Shown: in pieces, positions 1 through 8,966 of the stretch
How positions within the stretch are numbered: position 1 is the stretch's first letter
Layout of the letters: every line of letters begins with the position of its first letter
Origin: Coriobacteriia bacterium
Lineage (GTDB): Bacteria > Actinomycetota > Coriobacteriia > Anaerosomatales > Anaerosomataceae
NCBI GenBank assembly: GCA_030652115.1
Contig: JAUSBK010000010.1
Coordinates: 248,001 to 312,000, forward strand
Direction of reading: 5' to 3'
Length of the DNA stretch: 64,000 bases
The notes under the pieces: model-generated
Told to the model about the DNA's origin: nothing
The model's input: only the letters and a program-made list of their open reading frames with translations
Database searches by the model: none
Program-made: the position numbers and the translations under genes

Positions 1-1326
1 ACCCGCGCCCATCGTCATGACCAGGTCGCCCGGGCGGGTCCGCGACACCACGTACTCCTCGATGTCTGCCCGATGCGGGAAGTACGCCGCCTGTGCTCGC
101 GAATCGACAAGCAGAAGCGCGTCGAGCACCGTCTTGCCGGACACGCCGGGAATCGGCGTCTCACCGGCGCTGTACACGTCCATAAGCACCACGCGGTCGG
201 CATCGCCGAACGCCGACCCGAAGTCGGCCCCCAGCACCTCCGTGCGCGAATACCGATGTGGCTGGAAGACCACCCAGATCCGCTCGTATCCGGCCTCACG
301 CGCGCCGGCGAGAGTCGCCCGCACTTCGGTCGGATGATGCGCGTAGTCGTCCACGACGCTCACGCCTCCGACCTCCCCCACACGGTCGAAGCGTCGCCGG
401 ACGCCGCTGAAGCGACCGAGAGCCTCCGCGGCGCCCGCCACGTCGAGTCCAAGCGACCACGCGGCCGCAAGCACGCCAGTCGCATTCACGACCATGTGTC
501 GTCCGGGCACGGCTATGCGCACCGGGACACCCGACCCATCGGGGAATGTCACCGAGAAACGATGACCCCGACCGTCGCGCTCGAGGTTCTCGCACCGAAC
601 ATCGGCGACCTCGGAGAGACCGTACGTCAACACTCGTGCGGGCGAGTGCGTGCGCGCGAGTTCGGCAAGGCGCTCATCGTCCGCACACGCTATCACGACG
701 CCGTCTGCTGCCGTGCGGCTGATGAACTCGGCGAACGTGTCGACGATCGCCTCGAACGAGCCGTAGTGGTCCAGGTGATCGGCTTCCATGTTCGTGATGA
801 GTGACACCTTCGGACTCATGTACAGGAACGAGCCGTCGCTCTCGTCGGCCTCCACGACGTAGTAGCCGCCGCTTCCGCAGCGTGCGTTGGCGCCCATGTC
901 GTTCAGCTCGCCGCCGATGAGGAACGTCGGGTCCAGTCCGATGGAGTCGAGCGCCATCGCCAGCATCGAGCTCGTGGTGGTCTTGCCATGCGTACCGGCG
1001 ACGGTAAGCGCGACATCATCGCCCGCCAGGTGCGCGAGCATCCTTGCGCGAGGCCACACGGGTATGCCGCGCTGCCGCGCTGCCGCAAGTTCCGGATTGC
1101 TCTCGGGGATCGCCGAGGAGACCACGACCACTTCCGGGTCGCCCAGGTTCTCGGCGCGATGACCTATCATCACCTTCACGCCGGCCTCCTGCAGCGCAGT
1201 CGCATAGCGGGAAGCCTTGAGGTCCGAGCCGGTCACCACGAGCCCACGGTCATGCAAGACGCGGGCAAGTCCGCTCACGCCCGCCCCGCCGATGCCGATG
1301 AAATGCGCGTACGCGGTGGGTTCCAC
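1..1326 (-). CDS. murC: UDP-N-acetylmuramate--L-alanine ligase MurC (3' end cut by window edge)
   Basis: Cytoplasmic ATP-dependent ligase that adds L-Ala to UDP-MurNAc, the first amino acid of the peptidoglycan stem. An open frame of 442 codons runs from a GTG at 1326 to the window edge with no stop. It begins with the MurC nucleotide-binding glycine motif (GIGGAGVSG, about residues 11-19). The P-loop GTHGKTT is at 111-117, and EADESDGSF and an NMEADHLDHYG motif follow. Mur ligases of this type are about 460 aa, so only the last few residues should be missing. The GTG start has an AGGAG five bases upstream and lies 23 bases after the murG stop. It is the last visible gene of the dcw operon; murB and ftsQ would be expected beyond the edge. 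Confidence 0.95.
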   Translation of the reverse strand, partial: MEPTAYAHFIGIGGAGVSGLARVLHDRGLVVTGSDLKASRYATALQEAGVKVMIGHRAENLGDPEVVVVSSAIPESNPELAAARQRGIPVWPRARMLAHLAGDDVALTVAGTHGKTTTSSMLAMALDSIGLDPTFLIGGELNDMGANARCGSGGYYVVEADESDGSFLYMSPKVSLITNMEADHLDHYGSFEAIVDTFAEFISRTAADGVVIACADDERLAELARTHSPARVLTYGLSEVADVRCENLERDGRGHRFSVTFPDGSGVPVRIAVPGRHMVVNATGVLAAAWSLGLDVAGAAEALGRFSGVRRRFDRVGEVGGVSVVDDYAHHPTEVRATLAGAREAGYERIWVVFQPHRYSRTEVLGADFGSAFGDADRVVLMDVYSAGETPIPGVSGKTVLDALLLVDSRAQAAYFPHRADIEEYVVSRTRPGDLVMTMGAG

Positions 1327-1349
1327 CGCAGCTCCTCTCACTTGTGTGA

Positions 1350-2438
1350 CTACCCGTCCAGCAGAGCGACGACTCGCTCCGTCGCATCACGCCGGCCGAG
1401 TGCTGCCGATGCCGCCGCCATTGCGCTGCGCCGCCCGGCGTCCTGTACGATTCCAAGCACAACCTCTCGGAACCGCTCGCTTCCCAGCTCATCGTCGGGC
1501 ACGAGTTCGGCACCACCCGCTTCGGCAACAGCACGCGCATTCAGCGTCTGGTGATCGTCCGTCGCGTACGGATACGGCACGAGGACCGCTGCGCGCCCGA
1601 TCGCCGTGATCTCGGCGATCGATGTAGCGCCTGCGCGCGAGATGACGACATCAGCCGCCGCGATCGCGTCGCCCATGGCATCGATGTAGTCGACGACCCT
1701 GTAACGGCGCTGGTCACGGCCGAGCGCGTCTGCAACGCGCGACGCCACCGAAGCGGCCTCAATCCTACCTGCCGAGTGGAGCACCTGCAACGACGGCTCC
1801 CCCATCAGTTGGGGCGCCAGGCCGACGAACGTGTCATTGATGTGGCGGGCGCCTCTGCTCCCGCCGAATACCAGCAGCACGGTGGCCTCGGCATCCAGGT
1901 CGAATGCGGCCCTGCCGCGGAGCCTGTCCGCGCCCAGCACAGCCTCGCGCACGGGGTTGCCCGTCACCACGCCGCGCTCGGGATGAGCCAGGTGCTGCAG
2001 CGACTCTTCGTACGTGACGCCCACTGCCCGCGCCCAACGTGACAGAACGCGGTTCGCGAGTCCCGGTACCGAGTTCTGCTCGTGCAACACGAGCGGCACG
2101 CGCTTGAGCACTGCAGCGAGTCCGACCGGAAGCGAGACGTAGCCGCCGACGCCAAGAACGACGTCAGGGCCGAAGGTGCGGATCGCCCGCGCCGCACTGC
2201 CGATCGACGTCGCGATCAAGGCGGTCGACGAGATGATGGTCAGCGGGTTGCCGCGGTCGAAGCCCTTCGCCGGCACTCCAACGAACTCGATCCCGGCCTC
2301 GGGCACCAGTCGTGACTCCAGGCCGTCGGGCGTCCCCACGAACAGGACCTCATGCCCGTCGGCCACCAGCCGGCCGGCCACGGTCAGCGCCGGGTAGATA
2401 TGCCCCGCCGTGCCGCCGCCACTCAGCAGTACTCGCAC
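1350..2438 (-). CDS. murG: MurG, UDP-GlcNAc:lipid I N-acetylglucosaminyltransferase
   Basis: Membrane-associated GT28 glycosyltransferase that converts lipid I to lipid II. The 362-aa protein opens with the MurG glycine loop GGGTAGHIYPAL (residues 7-18). It contains the HEQNSVPGLANR acceptor-side motif and the C-terminal donor-site segments SRAGATSIAE and PYPYATDDHQ. Length is normal for the family. It starts at GTG 2438 and overlaps the end of ftsW by 89 bases, so translation of the two is probably coupled. The order ftsW-murG-murC is the standard dcw order. Confidence 0.97.
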   Translation of the reverse strand: MRVLLSGGGTAGHIYPALTVAGRLVADGHEVLFVGTPDGLESRLVPEAGIEFVGVPAKGFDRGNPLTIISSTALIATSIGSAARAIRTFGPDVVLGVGGYVSLPVGLAAVLKRVPLVLHEQNSVPGLANRVLSRWARAVGVTYEESLQHLAHPERGVVTGNPVREAVLGADRLRGRAAFDLDAEATVLLVFGGSRGARHINDTFVGLAPQLMGEPSLQVLHSAGRIEAASVASRVADALGRDQRRYRVVDYIDAMGDAIAAADVVISRAGATSIAEITAIGRAAVLVPYPYATDDHQTLNARAVAEAGGAELVPDDELGSERFREVVLGIVQDAGRRSAMAAASAALGRRDATERVVALLDG

Positions 2439-3618
2439 GTTCTGACCCCCTGGTCTTGGTCGGTCGCACCAGTCGCATGCGCGTCCCCGAGTTACTCCGG
2501 GCTACAGCCAGTATGAGGCCGACGCACGCGAGAGTCAGCGTGAGCGACGACCCGCCGGCGCTCACGAACGGCAGCGGGATGCCGGTGATGGGCATCAGTC
2601 CGGTCACAGCCGCCATGTTCATGACCGCCTGCACGACGATCATGGCGGTCAGACCGCCCGCGATCAGACGGCCGAAGAGGTCCTTGCAGTCGAGCGCGAT
2701 CCGGAACCCGGCGTACGCGAAGAGGCCGAAGGCCACCACCACGGCGAGCGTTCCGGCAAGGCCCAGCTCCTCGCCGATGACGGCGAAGATGAAGTCGGTG
2801 TGGGCAGCAGGAAGATAGAAGAACTTCTGCCTCGACAGGCCGAGCCCCACACCGAAGAAGCTGCCCGATCCGAACGCGTACAACGATTGGATGATCTGAT
2901 AGCCGCCCTTCTGCGGATCGGCCCACGGGTCCAGGAACGCCGTAACGCGGTCCACGCGATAGCCCGCTACGAGCACAAGCAACGCCGCCGAAGGGATGCC
3001 GATGGCTGCCATGAGCCCGAACCAGCGTCCTTTGACCCCGCCGAGCCAGAGCAGCACCACCACGCCAAGCAGGAGCGACACAGTCGTGCCCATGTCGGGC
3101 TGCAACATGATGAGCAGCACGACCGGGCCGAGCACCGTCGCCATGCGGATGAGCAGCGTACGGTCGTCGATGTGTCCCTTGCGCCACGCCACGAGAAGCA
3201 CCGCGATCACCGCGAGGCACCCGAGCTTGGCGTACTCCGAGGGCTGCACGTACGCGAAGCCGAGGTCGATGGACCGCGTCGCGCCCCACTTCCCAACGCC
3301 TATGGCCTCGACGACGATCAGGCCGAGCAGCGAGACGCCCCACAGACCCCAGGCCACGACCTCGGGACGCCTGATGTCCATGGAGCCACGCTTGCCTGCG
3401 CGGAAGTCCCACAACGACCCCAGGTAGAGCGCAACAGCGCCGATGCCGGCGAAGAGCAGCTGCTTCTTCAGGTGATACGCACTGTCGGCGATAGCCGGGT
3501 CGGCATAGTCCGCCACCGACGAAGCCGAGTAGACCATCAGCGCCCCACCTACGACGAGGAAGCAGGTGACCCCGAGAAGCACGTACGCCATCGGCGTGAG
3601 TCTAGGCTTGCGCGGCAT
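2350..3618 (-). CDS. ftsW: FtsW, SEDS-family peptidoglycan glycosyltransferase
   Basis: Polytopic SEDS protein that polymerises lipid II at the division septum with a cognate class B PBP (the ftsI product here). About ten hydrophobic segments are visible, together with the SEDS motifs KWGATRSIDLGF, QPSEYAKLG, QPDMGT and the C-terminal PLPFVSAGGSS. The open frame extends upstream to 3771 inside murD, but the start MPRKPRLTPM at 3618 gives a normal 422-aa protein and overlaps murD by only 17 bases. The C-terminus is Arg-rich and reaches 89 bases into murG, longer than the overlaps elsewhere in this operon. Confidence 0.96.
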   Translation of the reverse strand: MPRKPRLTPMAYVLLGVTCFLVVGGALMVYSASSVADYADPAIADSAYHLKKQLLFAGIGAVALYLGSLWDFRAGKRGSMDIRRPEVVAWGLWGVSLLGLIVVEAIGVGKWGATRSIDLGFAYVQPSEYAKLGCLAVIAVLLVAWRKGHIDDRTLLIRMATVLGPVVLLIMLQPDMGTTVSLLLGVVVLLWLGGVKGRWFGLMAAIGIPSAALLVLVAGYRVDRVTAFLDPWADPQKGGYQIIQSLYAFGSGSFFGVGLGLSRQKFFYLPAAHTDFIFAVIGEELGLAGTLAVVVAFGLFAYAGFRIALDCKDLFGRLIAGGLTAMIVVQAVMNMAAVTGLMPITGIPLPFVSAGGSSLTLTLACVGLILAVARSNSGTRMRLVRPTKTRGSERASTAEWRRHGGAYLPGADRGRPAGGRRA

Positions 3619-5002
3619 CGGAATCCTCACCTGCCCCGGCTGCAGCGACAAGCGCTTTGAAGCGTCTGCCGCGCTCCTCGTAACCCGAGAACTCATCGAA
3701 GGACGTGCACCCCGGTGAGAGCACGACGACCTCGCCGGGCGCAGCCATCTCGCGGGCCGCGTCGATCGCATCGGCCATGCTCCCGACCGACCGCTTCTCG
3801 ATGGTGAGGCCCTCGAAGGCCCGTTCGAGCTCCTCCCGCGCCTCGCCGAACAGCACCACGCCCCTCGCCCGCGCCGAGACCCGCTCGGCCAGCACGCGCA
3901 TGTCGATCCCCTTGTTGCGCCCCCCGAGAAGCACGATCAGCGAGCGCTCCCCGAAAGCGGTGAGGGCCTTCATCACCGCGTCCGGATTGGTGGCCTTGGA
4001 GTCGTTGAAGTACTCTGCGCCGCCGATGACGCCAGCCGGTTCCAGGCGATGCTCGATCGGCTGGAAGGACACGAGACCACGACGGATCGAGTCCAGGTCG
4101 GCCCCTGCAGCGCGCGCACACGCCGCCGCGGCCAGCGCGTTGCTCACGTTGTGATCGCCCTTGATGCCGAGGTCCTCGACAGAGGCGAGCGGATGCCCTT
4201 CGCCGAGTTCCTCGAGGATGAGCATGTCACCGTGCAGGTATGCTCCCGCGGCAGGCGTCGAAAGGCGGCTCACCCGGCAGACCGTTGCGCCCCGCCCGCC
4301 CGCAGTCTCCGCGTACGATGCCGACCCCGGATCGTCGATATCGATCACGGCCACGTCGCCAGCCACCTGGTGTGCGAACACTTTAGCCTTCTCGGCGGCG
4401 TACGCCTCCATCGACCCGTGATAGTCAAGGTGATCCGGGGTGATGTTCAGCAGCGCGGCCACACGCGGATGGAACGTGTCCGCAAGCGTCAGCTGGAAGC
4501 TGGAGACCTCGGCCACGATCACGCCCGCTTCGCCGATCTCGCAGGCGACCGCGACCGCGGCAGGACCGATGTTGCCCGCGGGCTCGGCGGCGATGCCGGC
4601 TTCGCGCAACAGGTGCGTCACGAGTGAGGTCGTCGTGGTTTTGCCGTTGGTTCCCGTGATCGCCACCCAGGGGGCCACGGAGACCCGGTACGCCAGCTCA
4701 AGCTCGGAGATCATGGGCGCTCCGTGCGCGCGGCCAGCGCACATGAGGTCGGACTGTGGCTTGATGCCCGGAGACGCAACGATCAAATCGGCTGGCGGCA
4801 GATCGCACGATCCGAGACTGACCTCCGCCCCCGCGCTGCGAAGGCATTCCGCGCGAGCCTCGAGAACGTCTCCTGCGCCCGAATCAACCACGGTCACCCG
4901 CACGTCCGCGCCCGCGCGTGCACGATCCAGCGCCCACGATGCCGCGGCTTCACCGGACCTGCCAAGACCCAGTACCAGGAGGTGTCCGGTCCAGTCCCGC
5001 AT
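3602..5002 (-). CDS. murD: MurD, UDP-MurNAc-L-alanine--D-glutamate ligase
   Basis: Cytoplasmic Mur ligase adding D-Glu to UDP-MurNAc-L-Ala. The 466-aa protein has an N-terminal Rossmann segment (LVLGLGRSGEAAA), a P-loop GTNGKTT at 117-123, the NITPDHLDYH motif and a C-terminal domain with YFNDSKATNPDA and LSPGCTSFDEF, both typical of MurD. Length is normal. The start is one base after the mraY stop, and the 3' end overlaps ftsW by 17 bases, consistent with tight operon coupling. Confidence 0.97.
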   Translation of the reverse strand: MRDWTGHLLVLGLGRSGEAAASWALDRARAGADVRVTVVDSGAGDVLEARAECLRSAGAEVSLGSCDLPPADLIVASPGIKPQSDLMCAGRAHGAPMISELELAYRVSVAPWVAITGTNGKTTTTSLVTHLLREAGIAAEPAGNIGPAAVAVACEIGEAGVIVAEVSSFQLTLADTFHPRVAALLNITPDHLDYHGSMEAYAAEKAKVFAHQVAGDVAVIDIDDPGSASYAETAGGRGATVCRVSRLSTPAAGAYLHGDMLILEELGEGHPLASVEDLGIKGDHNVSNALAAAACARAAGADLDSIRRGLVSFQPIEHRLEPAGVIGGAEYFNDSKATNPDAVMKALTAFGERSLIVLLGGRNKGIDMRVLAERVSARARGVVLFGEAREELERAFEGLTIEKRSVGSMADAIDAAREMAAPGEVVVLSPGCTSFDEFSGYEERGRRFKALVAAAGAGEDSDAAQA

Positions 5003-5003
5003 C

Positions 5004-6056
5004 CTAGACGCCCGCCTTCGTCACGAACCACAGCGCGAATCCGGCACCGGCAAGAATGCCGGTCACGATCCAGAAGCGGACCATCACCTTCGTCTCGCTC
5101 CAGCCCTTCATCTCATAGTGGTGATGCAGAGGCGCCATCCGCAGGATCCGTTTGCCGGTGAGCTTGAAGGACGCGACCTGCAACAGCACCGACAGCCCCT
5201 CGGCCACATAGATGCCGCCGAGCAGGGGCGAGAGGAGTTCCGTCTTGGTGACCACCGCCAGCGTGGCGATGACGGCTCCCAGCCCGAGAGACCCGGTGTC
5301 TCCCATGAAGATGTCGGCCGGAAAGCTGTTGTACCAGAGGAAGCCGAGGCACGCGCCGGCGACGGTGGCGGCGAAGATCGCCAGCTCCAGGTTGTCCTGG
5401 GCAAAGGCGATCGCGGCGAATACCAGCATGACGATCATGATGGTGCCGGCCGCCAGACCGTCGAGGCCGTCGGTGAGGTTCACGGTGTTCGAGAACGAGA
5501 TCACCATGAACGCCACGAACGCCAGGTACAGCCACGGGAATTCGAGGCTGAACCGTCCGACCTCGAACGTAGAGGTGATCACACCCAGGTCCACGTCGCC
5601 GAGCCACGGGATCAGCACATGCGGGCTCACGTGCGCCCAATTCACCGCGAGGAAGCCGATGCCGAACGCGATGAGCGTCTGCCCGATGATCTTCGCCCTC
5701 GCCGTGAGGCCGAGCGACCGCTCCTTGACGACCTTGGCATAATCGTCGACGAACCCGAGCAGCCCGCACCCGAGCAGCGCGACCAGCGCGATGATCCCGT
5801 CCCTGCCGATCTCGCCGAGGCTCAGGTAGACGACCGCGACCACGAGCAGGATGAGCACGCCGCCCATCGTTGGTGTCCCCTGCTTCACCAGATGCCCCTG
5901 GGGGCCGTCCGCTCGCACCTGCTGCCCGATGTTCCGGAACCGCAACAGGCGGATCCACAGCGGGAACAGAACGCCTGCAAGGACGAGCGCCAGCACGGCC
6001 GCCACGAGGATCTGGTAGGTGGGGTACCGACCTATCTCAGGCAGAAGGTTGAACAC
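5004..6056 (-). CDS. mraY: MraY, phospho-N-acetylmuramoyl-pentapeptide transferase
   Basis: Integral membrane enzyme transferring phospho-MurNAc-pentapeptide from UDP to undecaprenyl phosphate to form lipid I. The 350-aa protein has about ten membrane segments and the catalytic and metal motifs: VDDYAK (Asp 104-105), NLTDGLDGLAAGT and GDTGSLGLGA, plus the C-terminal APLHHHYE motif. It starts at GTG 6056 and overlaps murF by 20 bases. A second, divergent member of the superfamily is encoded at 24658-25707. Confidence 0.97.
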   Translation of the reverse strand: MFNLLPEIGRYPTYQILVAAVLALVLAGVLFPLWIRLLRFRNIGQQVRADGPQGHLVKQGTPTMGGVLILLVVAVVYLSLGEIGRDGIIALVALLGCGLLGFVDDYAKVVKERSLGLTARAKIIGQTLIAFGIGFLAVNWAHVSPHVLIPWLGDVDLGVITSTFEVGRFSLEFPWLYLAFVAFMVISFSNTVNLTDGLDGLAAGTIMIVMLVFAAIAFAQDNLELAIFAATVAGACLGFLWYNSFPADIFMGDTGSLGLGAVIATLAVVTKTELLSPLLGGIYVAEGLSVLLQVASFKLTGKRILRMAPLHHHYEMKGWSETKVMVRFWIVTGILAGAGFALWFVTKAGV

Positions 6057-7461
6057 GAGGCTCGATCATCCCCTCCACCACTCGCTCAAGTCCCATCACA
6101 CGCGACGCCTTCACGAGCACCGTGTCACCGGGCTCGGCAAGATCGTCCAGCACCTCGGAGGCCTCGGCTGCCGTACCGCATGGCCGGACACGCTCCGGGT
6201 CCATACCCGCCGCGAGCGCGCCCTCGGCGATACGCCGCCCGCGCTCTCCTACCGTGACCAGCACGTCGACCGACGATCCGGCGATCTCCTCACCCAGCTG
6301 GAAGTGCGCGAGCTCCGTGAGCGATCCGAGTTCGGCCATGTCCCCGAGCACGGCAATGCGACGTCCGCGCGTGGGCACGTCGCCGAGCGCCGATATCGCA
6401 GCCTGCATCGAGGTCGGGTTGGCGTTGTACGCGTCGTTGATCACCGTCAGGCCCGCGGCGCTCTGGAAGGCCTCCATCCGCCACTTCGAGAACGTTGCAG
6501 CGTGCAGTCCGCGCACGATGTCGCCGATCGGCAGACCCAGGTGTGCGCCGACCGCTGCGGCGGCGAGCGCGTTGTAGACGTTGTGTCGTCCCGGCACGGG
6601 CAAGTTGACCTCGGCGGTCTCCTCGGCGATCGCGAGGGTGAACGATGGTGTCCCGTCCTCGGCGACCTGCACGTCGGCAGCGCGGACGTCGGCAGCTGCC
6701 GAGAGGCCGTAGCGGGTGATCGGTGCCGCGGCGAACGTCTCGAGCGTATCGGTCCAGCCGTCGTCGCCGTTGAGGAAGACCCGGCCGTTGTCCGGAATCG
6801 CGCGGACCAGCTCTCCCTTGGCCGAGGCGATAGCCTCCTCGGTGCCGAGCACCTCGACGTGACTCACACCCACGTTGGTCACGAGGCCCGCAGTGGGTCG
6901 TGCGATCGAGCAGAGGTGCTCGATCTGTCCGGGACCGCGCATGGCCATCTCGACCACGAGCACTTCGGTCTCCGCACCCGCATCCATGACGGTGAGCGGG
7001 ACCCCAAGCTCGTTGTTGCGGTTCTCGGCGGTCGCTACGACCCGCATCCGGGTCGCGAGCACGCTGCGCAGGAAGTCCTTCGTGGTGGTCTTGCCGGTCG
7101 AGCCTGTGACGCCCACGACCGGACACATCAGCCGAGCCCGGTGATGCCGCGCAAGCGCCTCGACTGCCGCAAGCGGGTCGTCCACCCGAACGAGGACTGT
7201 CTCCGCCCGTGCGCCGCCGGTGAATGCGGCACGAACCTCGTCGTCGTCCCGGGTCACCACGATGGCGCGGGCGCCGCCGGCCAAGGCCTGCGCGACATAT
7301 GCGTGTCCGTCTGCATGCTCTCCCGGGAACGCGACGAACGCGGCACCGGGCTCCACGCTGCGCGAGTCGATCACCAGCCCGTTCACCATAGTGGTCCGCG
7401 GCCCTTCGAGCAGCTCGCCACCGGTCACTTCCAGCAGTGTCTCCACCGAGAGTGTCAGCAC
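6037..7461 (-). CDS. murF: MurF, UDP-MurNAc-tripeptide--D-Ala-D-Ala ligase
   Basis: Completes the cytoplasmic stem pentapeptide by adding D-Ala-D-Ala. The 474-aa protein has the MurF-type N-terminal domain (VIDSRSVEPGAAFVAFPGE), a P-loop GSTGKTT at 120-126, and the ENRNNELGVPLT and INDAYNANPTSM motifs that distinguish MurF from the other Mur ligases. It starts with GTG and overlaps the murE stop by 7 bases, inside a run of closely packed dcw genes. Confidence 0.97.
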   Translation of the reverse strand: MLTLSVETLLEVTGGELLEGPRTTMVNGLVIDSRSVEPGAAFVAFPGEHADGHAYVAQALAGGARAIVVTRDDDEVRAAFTGGARAETVLVRVDDPLAAVEALARHHRARLMCPVVGVTGSTGKTTTKDFLRSVLATRMRVVATAENRNNELGVPLTVMDAGAETEVLVVEMAMRGPGQIEHLCSIARPTAGLVTNVGVSHVEVLGTEEAIASAKGELVRAIPDNGRVFLNGDDGWTDTLETFAAAPITRYGLSAAADVRAADVQVAEDGTPSFTLAIAEETAEVNLPVPGRHNVYNALAAAAVGAHLGLPIGDIVRGLHAATFSKWRMEAFQSAAGLTVINDAYNANPTSMQAAISALGDVPTRGRRIAVLGDMAELGSLTELAHFQLGEEIAGSSVDVLVTVGERGRRIAEGALAAGMDPERVRPCGTAAEASEVLDDLAEPGDTVLVKASRVMGLERVVEGMIEPRVQPSA

Positions 7462-8903
7462 AGCGATATCAACTCCTCGCGCGCCACTTCGCGATCGTCG
7501 AAGTGAACGGTCCTGTCCGCGAAGATCTGATAGTCCTCGTGGCCCTTCCCGGCAATGAGCACGGCGTCGCCTTCACGTGCGTGCTCCAGGGCAGCACGGA
7601 TGCCTGCACGCCGGTCCACCTCCACACTGTACTGTGTGGCAGTCCGGCGAAGGCCGTCTTCGATGCTGAGGATGATGCCGACCGGATCCTCGCTCCGCGG
7701 GTTATCAGTCGTCACAACGACCTCATCGGAGCCTTCACCCGCGGCGAAACCCATCAGCGAGCGCTTGTCGGGGTCGCGGTCCCCTCCGCATCCGAAGACG
7801 GTGATCACGCGTCCCGGGGTGACCTCCCGGACAGCGCGAATCGCCTTCGCGAGGCTGTCCGGCGTGTGCGCATAGTCCACGAGCACCGAGAAGGGCTGTC
7901 CCTCGTCGATGCGCTCGAGGCGACCCGGCACCTGAGGCGCCTGCTCAAGGCCGCCGACGACGATGCCGAGATCCACGCCGAGCGCGAGAGCGGATGCCGC
8001 CGCCACAAGCGCGTTGCTCACGTTGAACGCCCCGGCCAGAGGCAGCGCAACGCATGCCTCGCCGACAGGTGTGACCAGCGTGAACGACGTGGAGGTGGGA
8101 CTTGGCGACTCGTCAGTGGCTCTGACCATGGCATGTGGATCCCTGCCCACGGTCCAGCACGACGAGATTTCTCCGGCGAGCGCGAGACCACAGGAATCGT
8201 CGATGTTGACGACCCGTTCGGCCACATCCATCTCGGTGAACAGCCGCCGCTTGACCGTCCAGTACTCCTCGAGCGTGTTGTGGTAGTCCAGATGGTCCTG
8301 CGTGAGGTTCGTGAATGCCGCTACGGCGAAGTGGACGCCGTCGACGCGGTGCAGGTCGATCGCATGAGACGACACCTCCATCGACACACCGGAAACGCCG
8401 TCGTCGCGCATGCGCGCGAGCAGCGCCTGCAGATCGGCGGACTCGGGTGTGGTACGCGCCGACGGCAGTCGCTGTCCTCCGACGCGGGTCTCCACCGTGC
8501 CGATGAGACCGGTCGTCCGACCATCGGCGCGCAGGATGCTGTCCAGCAGGTACGTGGTGGTCGTCTTGCCGTTGGTGCCCGTGATGCCCACGACATCGAA
8601 GGCCCGGCTCGGCTCGCCGTAGAAGCGGGCGGAGGCTACCGCAAGTGCCCGGCGCGTGTCCGGGACCACGAACTCGGGAACGCCAAGGGACTGCTCCCGG
8701 GTGCACACGACCGCCGTAGCTCCACGGGCAACGGCATCAGCTGCAAAGTCATGACCGTCATGGCGGAAGCCGGGAATGCAGAAGAAGGCATCGCCCTGCC
8801 GCACGGTGTCCGAGCGGTACGCGATGCCTGAGACGCCGACCGACCGGTCGTGACCGGTCGCACCGCATCCGTCGAGCAGTTGTAAGAGGTTCGCTTCTGT
8901 CAC
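7455..8903 (-). CDS. murE: MurE, UDP-MurNAc-L-Ala-D-Glu--meso-diaminopimelate ligase
   Basis: Adds the third stem-peptide residue. The P-loop GTNGKTT is at residues 109-115 of 482. The C-terminal motif DNPRSEDP is the signature of enzymes that use meso-diaminopimelate rather than L-lysine, so the peptidoglycan chemistry can be read directly here. Also present are NLTQDHLDYH and DYAHTPDSL. It starts at GTG 8903 with AGGAA upstream. The 63-base gap to ftsI is the largest within this part of the operon and contains a TAGAAT element that could be a weak internal promoter. Confidence 0.97.
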   Translation of the reverse strand: MTEANLLQLLDGCGATGHDRSVGVSGIAYRSDTVRQGDAFFCIPGFRHDGHDFAADAVARGATAVVCTREQSLGVPEFVVPDTRRALAVASARFYGEPSRAFDVVGITGTNGKTTTTYLLDSILRADGRTTGLIGTVETRVGGQRLPSARTTPESADLQALLARMRDDGVSGVSMEVSSHAIDLHRVDGVHFAVAAFTNLTQDHLDYHNTLEEYWTVKRRLFTEMDVAERVVNIDDSCGLALAGEISSCWTVGRDPHAMVRATDESPSPTSTSFTLVTPVGEACVALPLAGAFNVSNALVAAASALALGVDLGIVVGGLEQAPQVPGRLERIDEGQPFSVLVDYAHTPDSLAKAIRAVREVTPGRVITVFGCGGDRDPDKRSLMGFAAGEGSDEVVVTTDNPRSEDPVGIILSIEDGLRRTATQYSVEVDRRAGIRAALEHAREGDAVLIAGKGHEDYQIFADRTVHFDDREVAREELISLC

Positions 8904-8930
8904 CGATTCCTGCCGCTCCAGAGCCGAATC

Positions 8931-8936
8931 ATTCTA
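8931..8936 (-). promoter_or_regulatory. Possible internal -10 element before murE
   Basis: In the ftsI-murE gap the minus strand reads TAGAAT, a good -10 hexamer 28-33 bases before the murE start. No convincing -35 is seen at 16-18 bases, so this is a weak call. Confidence 0.25.
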
Positions 8937-8966
8937 CCATCGCCCTCGCGCCCGCCTTCGTCGGCA

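Noticed and set aside
4440-6257. 605-codon open frame on the plus strand opposite murD and mraY
   Set aside because: Antisense to two clearly real genes; Arg/His/Glu-rich composition typical of high-GC shadow frames.
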